From: a virus
Direction: 5' to 3' (one strand)
IMG/VR virus record: IMGVR_UViG_3300031654_000019
Span: 1-28,154 of that record
Length of the DNA stretch: 28,154 nucleotides
Under the pieces are notes generated by a model. It was given only the letters and a program-made list of their open reading frames with translations. It was not told where the DNA came from and ran no database searches. Position numbers and translations under genes: made by a program. This document shows positions 20,604-26,925 of this stretch, piece after piece (the first letter of the stretch is position 1; each line of letters starts with the position of its first letter).

Positions 20604-21430
20604 GAGGGCAGGGCATAATGCTGACAGTTCCCCCTCCGGGAAGGCTAAGGGATGCCTCCCCCGATGGCCAGCCACACCACTGGATGATTTACCCCTACGA
20701 AAGATATGTCTCGCGGGGGGTCTGCGACTGCGGAGCTGTCAGGTTCTTCGCCAATAATGAAAGCAAGATATCCCTGCAGCGCGCCGCGGAACTCAACGAG
20801 AAAAAAGGTAAAAAAGGTTCCGGGCACGAGATAAAATTGCCCGCCGGAATAGTCGAATCAACAGTAGAAAAGGAGGATATTATCATGGAGAAAGAAGAAG
20901 CCGGGAGGGCAAAATTGCCGCCCGTCCCACTCAAAAAGGATTATACCCTTTATAATACGGAGGAAAAGAAACTCATCGCGCAGGAAGCTGAAAAGAACGG
21001 CCGTAAAGCGGTCGGCATGAAATACGGTGTTCCCGGTCGTGTGCTTTGGGGCTGGGTACACGTATTTTGCCGAGGTCTCAATAGAAGGGACAAAACTTCA
21101 ACACCCGCCATTTCCGCCACCCCGAGCCGGGCCGCCGAAGTTCTCGGGGCAAAGCTGCATGAAGAAGTTTCAGCGCCACCACCAGCACCGCCACCAGAAA
21201 CCGATACTGGTACGGAAATTCCGGAGGCTGAAGCCAGGCAAGAACCGGAGGCTTCTACCAGGACTGCTTCAGCTACTAATGACCCTATCTTCAGAATAAA
21301 ACTAATATTTCCGGTCAATATTAGCGTATTGCCCCGCCTACCGGAGTTCAATCCGAAATGGAAGAAGGAAGTGCAGGTCGAATGGTTCCATATATATCGG
21401 GACCTGGCGCTGGGGAGAAAACAGTCGTGA
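20600..21430 (+). CDS. Two-part protein: Cys/His zinc motif fused to HTH region (276 aa)
   Basis: GTG 20600 overlaps the ASCH stop; ATG 20618 is an alternative. The N-terminal part has 'HHWMIYPYERYVSRGVCDCGAVRFFANNES', a small His/Cys motif common in phage and Chloroflexota proteins (recall). The second part has 'NTEEKKLIAQEAEKNGRKAVGMKYGVPGRVLWGWV', a transposase-like HTH, then a Pro/Ala-rich linker and a C-terminal domain ending 'WKKEVQVEWFHIYRDLAL'. AAGGAGG lies 8 bases before an internal ATG (20885), so a shorter 182-residue protein may also be made. Confidence 0.6.
   Translation: MRGQGIMLTVPPPGRLRDASPDGQPHHWMIYPYERYVSRGVCDCGAVRFFANNESKISLQRAAELNEKKGKKGSGHEIKLPAGIVESTVEKEDIIMEKEEAGRAKLPPVPLKKDYTLYNTEEKKLIAQEAEKNGRKAVGMKYGVPGRVLWGWVHVFCRGLNRRDKTSTPAISATPSRAAEVLGAKLHEEVSAPPPAPPPETDTGTEIPEAEARQEPEASTRTASATNDPIFRIKLIFPVNISVLPRLPEFNPKWKKEVQVEWFHIYRDLALGRKQS
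20885..21430 (+). CDS. Possible internal-start product of the HTH part (182 aa)
   Basis: AAGGAGG-ATATTATC-ATG is as good a start as any in the window and lies between the two recognisable parts of the longer frame. The product would contain the HTH, the Pro/Ala linker and the C-terminal domain but not the zinc motif. This suggests that two formerly separate genes are joined, or that two forms are produced. Confidence 0.45.
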   Translation: MEKEEAGRAKLPPVPLKKDYTLYNTEEKKLIAQEAEKNGRKAVGMKYGVPGRVLWGWVHVFCRGLNRRDKTSTPAISATPSRAAEVLGAKLHEEVSAPPPAPPPETDTGTEIPEAEARQEPEASTRTASATNDPIFRIKLIFPVNISVLPRLPEFNPKWKKEVQVEWFHIYRDLALGRKQS

Positions 21431-21585
21431 AATCGCGTATCTGCCCCAGATGCGGCGGCCGGCTCTTCCTGGATAGGGACGAGGACTCCGAGTGGTATCA
21501 GTATTGTCTCCAGTGCGGATATAACCGGTATCTCAAGCCGATAGCGCCCTTGAAGCTGGTCCATGAGAATTCGAATAAGAGGTAA
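21427..21585 (+). CDS. Zinc-ribbon protein (52 aa)
   Basis: GTG 21427 overlaps the preceding stop (GTGA), chosen over an upstream in-frame start that would overlap 70 bases. CPRC (residues 6-9) and CLQC (~30-33) form a zinc ribbon: 'ICPRCGGRLF..DEDSEWYQYCLQCGYNRYLKPI'. Small ribbons of this type usually bind nucleic acid or a polymerase surface. No further domain is present. Confidence 0.65.
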   Translation: MKSRICPRCGGRLFLDRDEDSEWYQYCLQCGYNRYLKPIAPLKLVHENSNKR

Positions 21586-21596
21586 GGAGAATCTTT

Positions 21597-22490
21597 ATGA
21601 CGAATATGCCCAGGCTCAGCAAGACCGGCATCGAGTATGGCGATTATGCCTGGAATTTCTATTCCGGCTGCCGTCACAAGCAGCAGGGCGTCTGCCCGCC
21701 CCTGGTGCCCTGCTGGGCGGAGGAAATCACCCAACGCTTCAAGGCTCATTACCCCAACGGCTTCGAGCCCACCTTCTATCCGGAGGTCTTCCTCTCGCCC
21801 CTGCGCGTAAAGAAGCCCTCCCGCATCCTGGTGAACTTCATGGGCGATATGTTCGGGGGCTGGAATAGACCCAGTATTATGGTTGCCCATGCGAAATCAC
21901 CTTATGGGAAGGATATTAGGCAAAAAACCTTTGAAACAATTGAAGCCTGCCCCCAGCACACCTTCATCTTCCTCACCAAGAATCCCCGCGGCATGATTCC
22001 CTGGTCGCCCTTCCCGGACAACTGCGAGGTCGGCTTCACCGCCGTGAATTCCAGGATGTTCGTGAATGGCATGAACGATTCTTATTTCGTCGAGGCCAGA
22101 GTCAAATGGGTCTCATTCGAGCCGCTCCTGGAGTGGCACATCGAGCCGGATATCCTCGAAGCCGATTTTTGGGCGCAGCATTTGAATTGGGTGGCCATCG
22201 GCGGGCTGACCGGCCGCAAGGACCAGATTGACAGACTGGCGGGGATTTATCCCAGGCTGACGCCCTATAAAATGAGCGGGAAGGGCAACCGCTGGGCGCT
22301 CCTGCCGCCAATCGAGTGGGTCGAAAATATCGTCAAAGCCTGCGATACGGTCGGCACGAAGGTTGTCTTGAAGGAAAATCTGAGACCGCTAATAGGATTT
22401 ACACCAGAGAACTCATTCCTATTCCAATCAATACCAGGGGTGCCAACAGGAATGAGTTTAAGACAGGAGCTGCCTGATGTCTCTCACTGA
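21597..22490 (+). CDS. DUF5131 / phage Gp37-Gp68 family protein
   Basis: GTAAGGAGAATCTTT precedes ATG 21597. The product has 297 residues with 'W(N)FYSGCRHKQQGVCPPLVPCWAEE' near the start (Cys at 25, 33 and 39), 'RILVNFMGDMFG', 'HTFIFLTKNPRGM', 'WVSFEPLLEW', 'WVAIGGLTGRKDQ' and 'KVVLKENLRPLI'. These are the hallmarks of the phage Gp37/Gp68 family (DUF5131), which has a TIM-barrel/radical-SAM-like sequence style and three close Cys; its reaction is not established. Parts near 21880-21960 and after 22370 are more AT-rich, and an 11-bp inverted repeat (22410-22458) lies in the last codons, which suggests a recombined gene end. Confidence 0.75.
   Translation: MTNMPRLSKTGIEYGDYAWNFYSGCRHKQQGVCPPLVPCWAEEITQRFKAHYPNGFEPTFYPEVFLSPLRVKKPSRILVNFMGDMFGGWNRPSIMVAHAKSPYGKDIRQKTFETIEACPQHTFIFLTKNPRGMIPWSPFPDNCEVGFTAVNSRMFVNGMNDSYFVEARVKWVSFEPLLEWHIEPDILEADFWAQHLNWVAIGGLTGRKDQIDRLAGIYPRLTPYKMSGKGNRWALLPPIEWVENIVKACDTVGTKVVLKENLRPLIGFTPENSFLFQSIPGVPTGMSLRQELPDVSH
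22410..22458 (+). repeat. 11-bp inverted repeat in the end of the DUF5131 gene
   Basis: AACTCATTCCT (22410-22420) and AGGAATGAGTT (22448-22458) are perfect complements with a 27-base loop, inside an AT-rich part of the gene. It would form an mRNA hairpin just before the stop and the next start. Confidence 0.7.
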
Positions 22491-22788
22491 CCAAAAGGAC
22501 CGCCAGCACATGAGGGTATATTATGACAGGCTGAAATTGGGCTTATGTCCCAAGTGCGGTGAGAAACGTGATGCTGAAGGTCTCTGGTGTAAAAGCTGCC
22601 TGAAGAGGAGCCATGAAAGCAAATCCAAACAGCCTATGGATGTCAGGGTAGCCTACAACAGGACACTCAGGGAGAAATACCGGCGTCTGGGTCTCTGCCC
22701 TCTATGTGGCAGTCGCCGGGACAATGGTCATAAAATATGTTCTAAATGCCTGAAGAAATCCAGATTATACAGGAAAGGGCATAATTAA
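22477..22788 (+). CDS. Duplicated zinc-knuckle protein (103 aa)
   Basis: The ATG overlaps the end of the DUF5131 gene by 14 bases, with AGGAGCTGCCTG upstream. Two similar halves each contain 'RLGLCP.CG..RD..G..C..CL.'. The first has CPKC...CKSC, the second CPLC...CSKC, joined by a basic linker. It resembles the zinc-ribbon arrays near HNH nucleases in phages and probably binds nucleic acid. The stop overlaps the next ATG (TAATG). Confidence 0.65.
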   Translation: MSLTDQKDRQHMRVYYDRLKLGLCPKCGEKRDAEGLWCKSCLKRSHESKSKQPMDVRVAYNRTLREKYRRLGLCPLCGSRRDNGHKICSKCLKKSRLYRKGHN

Positions 22789-23168
22789 TGAATACCGAGC
22801 AACCAACAGAAGCACAGGTGAAAAAGGTCTGGGAAGGGTGTGGGCTAAAGAAATTTATAGCTACTGATGGCAAATATCATTGGTTTGAAGATGGCGGTGA
22901 TATATGCTCTCCGACAGATGATAACGGCAATGTCCTAATAGACCTCAACAATCTCTTCAAGTATGCACCAGATATTATAGTTGGTATAACATTTCGCTAT
23001 TATCCAGGAGGATGTGAATGTGAACTGACCTATATAACTGAGGCTGGTTTTGATACTGTGAAATCTTGGGTACAGAACGAAACCGATGATGAAAATAAAA
23101 GCAGGGAATTATCTGCCTTGGCTCTCTTCTGGGCAATATTCAAAATCGATGAGGCTTCCGCCGGATAA
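22788..23168 (+). CDS. Acidic protein of unknown function (126 aa)
   Basis: Coupled to the preceding gene by TAATG. The sequence is AT-rich and acidic: 'VKKVWEGCGLKKF...KYHWFEDGGDICSPTDDNGNVLIDLNNLFKYAPDIIVGITFRYYPGGCECELTYITEAGFDTVKSW' and a helical end 'SRELSALALFWAIFKI'. No family is assigned. Its composition and following intergenic region suggest a recently gained accessory gene. Confidence 0.55.
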   Translation: MNTEQPTEAQVKKVWEGCGLKKFIATDGKYHWFEDGGDICSPTDDNGNVLIDLNNLFKYAPDIIVGITFRYYPGGCECELTYITEAGFDTVKSWVQNETDDENKSRELSALALFWAIFKIDEASAG

Positions 23169-23197
23169 CCTACCTATTATATATAGATAATTATCCC

Positions 23198-23227
23198 TTG
23201 ACATACAGTATGAGACTGGAATAAGAG
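23198..23227 (+). promoter_or_regulatory. Possible promoter with palindromic operator
   Basis: TTGACA (23198-23203), 17 bases, then ATAAGA (a weak -10). The palindrome CATACAGTATG (23202-23212) covers the spacer. CATACTGTAT recurs at 23459-23468. The start would fall close to the ATG at 23228, so the promoter may serve the genes from 23344 onwards, or the first ORF may be read from the upstream transcript. Confidence 0.4.
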
Positions 23228-23347
23228 ATGAATGAAATAGATTACGATACTGATTTGAAAGATAGAAGTTCTATAGTTATAAGACAAAAAGCTGGTCAAT
23301 ATGAGTGGTCAACACCACAAGAGATTTTCGATGCGCTTGATAAATGA
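23228..23347 (+). CDS. Micro-ORF, unknown (39 aa)
   Basis: ATG 23228 opens 39 codons ending TGA 23345-23347: 'MNEIDYDTDLKDRSSIVIR' and '..YEWSTPQEIFDALDK'. AATAAGAG upstream is a poor ribosome site. The stop overlaps the next ATG as ATGA, the same coupling used by neighbouring genes. The composition (Asp/Ile-rich, sensible hydrophobic pattern) suggests a real small acidic protein. Confidence 0.4.
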   Translation: MNEIDYDTDLKDRSSIVIRQKAGQYEWSTPQEIFDALDK

Positions 23348-23472
23348 AGGGCGAAATACATTTTATCAGAGGCAGAGTTAAATTCGAGGGGCGTAATACA
23401 AAAGGAGCATTGGTTAAATACCCCGCAACTTTCTCAAGTGCAATAGTGATATTTCGTGCATACTGTATATGA
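23344..23472 (+). CDS. Micro-ORF coupled to the preceding one (42 aa)
   Basis: ATG 23344 in the ATGA overlap opens 42 codons ending TGA 23470-23472. The product is small and basic with strand-like segments ('KGEIHFIRGRVKFEGRN', 'ALVKYPATFSSAIVIF'). No family is known. The second CATACTGTAT element overlaps its last codons. It may be a small regulatory or anti-host protein. Confidence 0.4.
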   Translation: MKGEIHFIRGRVKFEGRNTKGALVKYPATFSSAIVIFRAYCI

Positions 23473-23502
23473 AGGGATACTTACGTATATATAAGGAAAG
23501 GA

Positions 23503-24111
23503 ATGATGATGCCGAACCGCTTTCAGACAAAACAATATAATGCTATAGCCCCCTTCCTCGACGAAAGGGACGGTCACTATTGTCTGGCCTGCTTTATCGA
23601 GACTGGCCAGCGGCGAGGCACAAAAGCGAAACTGGAAATCGACCATGCGGACTCTGACAGGCGTAATTGGTCGCCGGAGAATTTACATTGGCTGTGTAAG
23701 ACACATAACATAAAGTTTCGGTCGCTGAGTGTGGCGGAGCACGTTTCACTCATGGCGAGGTATAGTGCTGAGAATGTGTGTGTGAGAGTGAGAAATAATG
23801 AGTACCTGGCTGAGACTAAAAGGAAGGTATCCTATATGCTCGGGAGTCCCGAGATGCAGGTCAACTCCATCGCTGAGAGCAACTGGCTGGAATTCATGAA
23901 AGAAATGATAAATACCAACGGGTCAATATCCAAAGAGGATGGTATCTATGCCGGTGCCATTGAGGCCGACGATGTCAACCCACAGACGACGGAGCGCTAC
24001 TGGAAAAAGCATACCTCTATCAGCGGCCGGTTCAAGGAAATCAAGCGCGAGGGCATCAAGTATGCCGTCTACCGGGACTCGCCCAACCCCAAGGCCATAA
24101 AGGAGACATAG
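23503..24111 (+). CDS. HNH endonuclease with C-terminal helical region (202 aa)
   Basis: AAGGAAAGG precedes three consecutive ATGs (23503, 23506, 23509). Residues ~25-68 hold the HNH core: 'YCLACF', 'LEIDHADSDRRNWSPENLHWLCKTHN', with paired zinc-binding Cys and the central His. The C-terminal ~100 residues are helical with a winged-helix-like 'GSISKEDGIYAGAIEADDVNPQTTERYWKKHTS'. HNH proteins of this type nick or cut DNA; an extra DNA-binding domain suggests a specific target, either a homing-type role or a part in packaging or host DNA attack. Confidence 0.8.
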   Translation: MMMPNRFQTKQYNAIAPFLDERDGHYCLACFIETGQRRGTKAKLEIDHADSDRRNWSPENLHWLCKTHNIKFRSLSVAEHVSLMARYSAENVCVRVRNNEYLAETKRKVSYMLGSPEMQVNSIAESNWLEFMKEMINTNGSISKEDGIYAGAIEADDVNPQTTERYWKKHTSISGRFKEIKREGIKYAVYRDSPNPKAIKET

Positions 24112-24113
24112 AA

Positions 24114-24608
24114 ATGAGATTCATCGCCATAGACCCTTCATCCACCGAGCTCGGCTGGGCTATTTTCGGCGATGATAAAGCCGTGGTCTGGGGTATTATC
24201 AGCACCGCGGCCGTCCCTTACGAGAAACGTTTTACCCATATCATTGGGGAGCTCACCGCTGTTTATGAGCGATTCGGCTTCTCGGAAATAGCCTGTGAAC
24301 GCGCCGTCCGCTTCGAGGGCCGCAGCATTCCCGCCCTGGAGGTGGCCGTCACCAGCATCAGGAAATGGGCGCAGCGCCATATCCTGGCCAGAAACGGCAA
24401 AATGGATATCAGCTTTTATTCCCCATCCGAATGGAAGGTCAGCGCCGCCGGGGACGGCCGGGCGGACAAAGAGGCGGTGGCCCGGGTTATCTGCCTTGAG
24501 TACCCCCAGCTCCCCGATGATGTCCCCAGCCATGTCACGGACGCCATCGGCATCGGCCAGCACCACTATGCCATGAGGAGGCTCGAAGAGCTAGCTGAGG
24601 AGGCTTAA
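24114..24608 (+). CDS. RuvC-like Holliday junction resolvase (164 aa)
   Basis: AAGGAGACATAGAA precedes ATG 24114. The RNase H-like fold is clear: 'FIAIDPSSTELGWAIF' with Asp7, 'IACERA' with Glu62, and 'SHVTDAIGIGQHHYA' with His140 and Asp143. The D-E-H-D set is the RuvC active site in the form with His at the third place, as in Thermus RuvC (established). The protein resolves or trims branched DNA before packaging. It follows the HNH gene with 2 bases between. Confidence 0.8.
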   Translation: MRFIAIDPSSTELGWAIFGDDKAVVWGIISTAAVPYEKRFTHIIGELTAVYERFGFSEIACERAVRFEGRSIPALEVAVTSIRKWAQRHILARNGKMDISFYSPSEWKVSAAGDGRADKEAVARVICLEYPQLPDDVPSHVTDAIGIGQHHYAMRRLEELAEEA

Positions 24609-24609
24609 A

Positions 24610-24699
24610 ATGAACCTCTCACGAGTTAACGCTCGGAGTATCATACATCAGGCGAAAGCCGAAAGGAGTAGCTATGATAGAACGAAATATATTCGATAA
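24610..24699 (+). CDS. Possible micro-ORF between resolvase and next gene (29 aa)
   Basis: GAGGAGG-CTTAAA-ATG at 24610 is a strong start and gives 29 codons ending TAA at 24697-24699, overlapping the next gene by 26 bases. The product is basic ('NLSRVNARSIIHQAKAERSS'). It may be a leader peptide for the next gene or may not be a gene at all. Confidence 0.25.
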   Translation: MNLSRVNARSIIHQAKAERSSYDRTKYIR

Positions 24700-25075
24700 G
24701 GTTGTGCGAGATTTAGCCATTCGCTATGCACCAAATTCCATAGCAAAGATTGGTGATGTTGTAACTGTTCAAGGCATGTGGAAGCATCCGTATGAGGTCA
24801 AAATAACTGGAATGGCTGTTGAAATTTCTAATATTGACCTTAGCATCGCACGCAGGGAGGAATTAGGTCTTACTGGCTGGTTGATAGTCCAGCATCAATA
24901 TATTGGACGGCGTTTAAAGGCTAATGGCGAAATGGTTCAATTTGGATTCTTACTTAATGATTTTACCACGTCTGATGGGAAGAAGTATGAGAGAATCCTA
25001 CCTGGATTCAATCATGTCGGGCTGGTATTTGACCTCAAAGAGGAGGAGGCGCATTCCTCCCCGACCTCACGGTAG
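24674..25075 (+). CDS. Unknown protein (133 aa)
   Basis: AAAGGAGTAGCT precedes ATG 24674. The composition is more AT-rich than flanking late genes. An N-terminal helix 'FDKVVRDLAIRYAPNSIAKIGDVVTVQG' is followed by strands ('PYEVKITGMAVEISNIDLS', 'GWLIVQHQYIGRRLKANGEMVQFGFLL'). It is probably a beta-barrel with one helix. No family is recognised. It may be accessory, next to the methyltransferase. Confidence 0.5.
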   Translation: MIERNIFDKVVRDLAIRYAPNSIAKIGDVVTVQGMWKHPYEVKITGMAVEISNIDLSIARREELGLTGWLIVQHQYIGRRLKANGEMVQFGFLLNDFTTSDGKKYERILPGFNHVGLVFDLKEEEAHSSPTSR

Positions 25076-25093
25076 GGGTATCCTGCGCACGAT

Positions 25094-25825
25094 ATGAAGA
25101 ATTTAATACTCAGCATTTTCCCTGGTATCGGCATTCTGGATAAAGGCTTTGAGGAAGAGGGGTACTGCGTAGTGCGAGGACCTGACAAGCTCTGGGGCGG
25201 CGATATCAAGAACTTCCACCCACCTTCTGGAGTATTCGAGGGGGTAATCGGTGGGCCTCCCTGCCAAGAGTTTAGTGAGCTTCGACATGTACACAAGAAT
25301 AAAAAAATGAAATGGGGGAATCTAATACCTGAGTTCGAGCGTGTCATTAGCGAGGCGCAACCGGAGTGGTTCGTGATGGAGAATATAAAGATGGCGCCAT
25401 TACCTGTAGTTGCTGGCTACCACGTACAAGGCACGTTGCTTAATAACAGATGGCTCGGTTTCCCACAGAACCGCGTGCATCGCCTATCTTTCGGGACAAA
25501 GAATGGCACCCATCTCACCTATGACATTGCCATCTTCGAATCTCCGGAGTGGGCACCTCGTGTCTTGGCGTGTGGCTATCCAACGAAAATCACCCACGTC
25601 AAAGACAGCCATAATCTTCATCTCAAGGTAGGTCCCACGAATCGGACGGTGCGAGATGGATTACGGTTACAGGGACTGCCAGAGAATTTCTTGGATGATG
25701 CCCCTTTCACAGTCAGAGCAAAGCAATCGGTTATCGGCAATGCTGTAGCCTTCCCTATGGCCAAGGCGTTAGCTAAGGCGGTAAAAAAAGCAATGGAGAT
25801 TCCCTTAAATGCTCCGCTACTATGA
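25094..25825 (+). CDS. DNA (cytosine-5) methyltransferase (243 aa)
   Basis: Motif I (SIFPGIGILDKGF, residues 7-19), motif IV (GGPPCQEFS, catalytic Cys57), motif VI (MENIK, Glu96), motif VIII (QNRVHRL) and motif X (VIGNAVAFPMAKALAKAV) are all present in order. At 243 residues it is short, so the target-recognition region is small. No restriction enzyme partner lies nearby, so it is likely an orphan methyltransferase that protects viral DNA from host cleavage or alters regulation. No strong ribosome site is visible before ATG 25094. Confidence 0.9.
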   Translation: MKNLILSIFPGIGILDKGFEEEGYCVVRGPDKLWGGDIKNFHPPSGVFEGVIGGPPCQEFSELRHVHKNKKMKWGNLIPEFERVISEAQPEWFVMENIKMAPLPVVAGYHVQGTLLNNRWLGFPQNRVHRLSFGTKNGTHLTYDIAIFESPEWAPRVLACGYPTKITHVKDSHNLHLKVGPTNRTVRDGLRLQGLPENFLDDAPFTVRAKQSVIGNAVAFPMAKALAKAVKKAMEIPLNAPLL

Positions 25826-26345
25826 CAAAGGCGAGCTCATCTGGGTGGCCCCCGGCGCCATCCGCTATGATGCGGTCGATATCGATTTCCTTCTCGACTG
25901 GCTCTCCGAGATGCGTGAAGGTGTCTATCCCGCCGAGCCCACCGGCGGCTATGTCGAAGGTAAACGCGCCGGCATTGCTTCGAGGGCTTACTATGAAGCC
26001 GCCTGCCAGGTCGCCGCGGAAATCGACCGCCGCCTCGCCCGGACCGGCCTCGATAGATATCTCGTCGAAGAATTCTACTGCCGCGACTGGCTTGGCCTCT
26101 CTGAAGATGAAATCCTCGATGTTATTACCGGCCATGTCGGCATAGAAAAAAGTGAGTTGCAGCGTCGCCTCCGCTCCGCCGTCTCTTACATCGCCAGCGG
26201 AACATGCCCCCGCTGGCTCCATTGCATAGATTGCCCGGAATACCAGAACTGTCGGAAGAAAAACAAAGGCAGGGTCGGTATCACCTATCGCCAATGGAAA
26301 GGTCATCGGAGAGTAAGAATATCGCATTTGCCGTCAAAGACTTGA
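25809..26345 (+). CDS. Putative late transcription regulator with sigma-4-like helices and Cys cluster (178 aa)
   Basis: The start overlaps the methyltransferase end by 17 bases, with GGAGA upstream. N-terminal part: 'AVDIDFLLDWLSEMREGVYPAEPTGGY'. Residues ~85-130 read 'YLVEEFYCRDWLGLSEDEILDVI....IEKSELQRRLRSAVSYIASG', like a sigma-70 region 4/ArpU-type DNA-binding helix pair. The C-terminus carries CPRWLHCIDCPEYQNC, a likely zinc cluster. It is followed at once by a promoter and terminator, and it lies before the packaging genes, where late activators or antiterminators are often placed. The assignment is inference. Confidence 0.45.
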   Translation: MLRYYDKGELIWVAPGAIRYDAVDIDFLLDWLSEMREGVYPAEPTGGYVEGKRAGIASRAYYEAACQVAAEIDRRLARTGLDRYLVEEFYCRDWLGLSEDEILDVITGHVGIEKSELQRRLRSAVSYIASGTCPRWLHCIDCPEYQNCRKKNKGRVGITYRQWKGHRRVRISHLPSKT

Positions 26346-26370
26346 CAAATTACACATAATGTGCTAAATA
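26342..26370 (+). promoter_or_regulatory. Promoter at the end of the regulator gene
   Basis: TTGACA (26342-26347), 17 bases, TAAATA (26365-26370), with the palindrome CACAT-A-ATGTG (26353-26363) in the spacer. The -35 overlaps the upstream stop codon (TGA at 26343-26345). It may drive the tRNA and the packaging region, possibly under control of a protein binding the palindrome. Confidence 0.5.
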
Positions 26371-26392
26371 TAGGGTATAGCGTCAAAACTGC

Positions 26393-26420
26393 GCCCCGGG
26401 ACCTCCGGGGCTTTTTATTT
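26393..26420 (+). terminator. Rho-independent terminator
   Basis: GCCCCGG (26393-26399) and CCGGGGC (26405-26411) form a 7-bp stem with loop GACCT, followed by TTTTTATTTT. It lies only about 25 bases after the promoter -10, so a very short transcript, or antitermination, is implied. Confidence 0.85.
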
Positions 26421-26440
26421 TGGTGGGGTGCTGAAACGCG

Positions 26441-26465
26441 TGTGAGGAACTAAAACTCACCACAG
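26441..26465 (+). other. Unassigned stretch with a small hairpin before the tRNA
   Basis: Between the terminator (26420) and the tRNA (26522) no gene is visible. GTGAG and CTCAC can form a 5-bp stem around GAACTAAAA. No T-arm or other tRNA feature is present. Confidence 0.3.
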
Positions 26466-26521
26466 AGGGGTATCAGCTAAGTGGCTCCCATTTATAGCCA
26501 GCCCCAGAACCATAGCGGTAT

Positions 26522-26596
26522 GTCGGGTAGGACAAGCGGTTAAGTCACCGGCCCCATAAGCCGGGGGAGTTGGTTCGACTCCAGCACCCGCTACCA
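26522..26596 (+). tRNA. tRNA with CAU anticodon (Met- or Ile2-type)
   Basis: The D-arm is GACA (26531-26534) and AGTC (26543-26546) with GCGGTTA in the loop. The anticodon arm is CCGGC (26548-26552), loop CCCATAA with anticodon CAT at 26555-26557, and GCCGG. The variable region has 4 bases. The T-arm is GTTGG-TTCGACT-CCAGC (26569-26585), and the 3' acceptor strand ACCCGCT plus A and encoded CCA ends at 26596. Base 33 is C rather than the near-universal T. The 5' acceptor strand GTCGGGT pairs at five positions with a G-T at 1-72 and a T-C mismatch at 2-71. It could be elongator tRNA-Met or a lysidine-type tRNA-Ile; it lacks the G-C stem of initiator tRNA. Confidence 0.7.
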
Positions 26597-26629
26597 ATTA
26601 TTCCCTGAGAAATCTTTTGTATCTAAGAG

Positions 26630-26828
26630 ATGTCCATGGAGCCCAAAAGTCAAACCTAAAACAAGAATCGCTCAGGCCAAGCTCAAGTGCGAATTCTGCC
26701 CGGAGCCTATCAAGCCCGGGCATTATTATGTCTTTGTTCAGGTGAGGCATGGACAGGTCATCCATCTCAGAAGAGCGCACCCCGAATGCGCTATCAATGC
26801 CATGTCTCAAACAGACACCGCCGCCTGA
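26630..26828 (+). pseudogene. Zinc-finger protein frame broken by a one-base shift (or with non-standard start)
   Basis: From about 26649 to TGA 26826-26828 a frame encodes 'KTRIAQAKLKCEFCPEPIKPGHYYVFVQVRHGQ' and '..RRAHPECAINAM', with CxxC, His and Cys placed as in a small PARP/treble-clef type zinc finger. The only ATGs (26630, 26636) are in another frame and hit TAA near 26660. Removing one A from the AAAA at 26645-26648 would join ATG 26630 (MSMEPK) to VKPKTRIAQ. It is therefore a frameshifted gene, a sequencing error in a homopolymer, or a gene with an unusual start. Confidence 0.5.
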
Positions 26829-26925
26829 TATCTGCCCTGAGCCGGGCAACTGCGGGAAATGCCTCATCGACAAGTCGAACTGCCCTTACTGGTGGAAATA
26901 TAAGAGGATTGATTATGTCCCTTAA
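26797..26925 (+). CDS. Cys-rich micro-protein (42 aa)
   Basis: ATG 26797 opens 42 codons ending TAA 26923-26925: 'MPCLKQTPPPDICPEPGNCGKCLIDKSNCPYWWKYKRID'. Five Cys follow in close spacing (C-x5-C-x2-C-x6-C plus Cys3), consistent with a zinc-binding turn. It overlaps the zinc-finger frame before it and the HNH gene after it, both on the same strand. No clear ribosome site stands before the ATG. Confidence 0.45.
   Translation: MPCLKQTPPPDICPEPGNCGKCLIDKSNCPYWWKYKRIDYVP

Noticed and set aside
21563-21868. 101-codon plus frame over the start of the DUF5131 gene
   Set aside because: It overlaps a recognisable family protein in another frame and has an Arg/Pro-rich shadow composition.
26421-26521. 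A second tRNA before the CAU tRNA
   Set aside because: No T-arm (GGTTCRA) or matched acceptor strands; only a 5-bp hairpin.
26687-26914. N-terminal extension of the HNH gene from GTG 26687
   Set aside because: The region is better explained by two zinc-type frames; the HNH protein with start 26915 has the normal family length.
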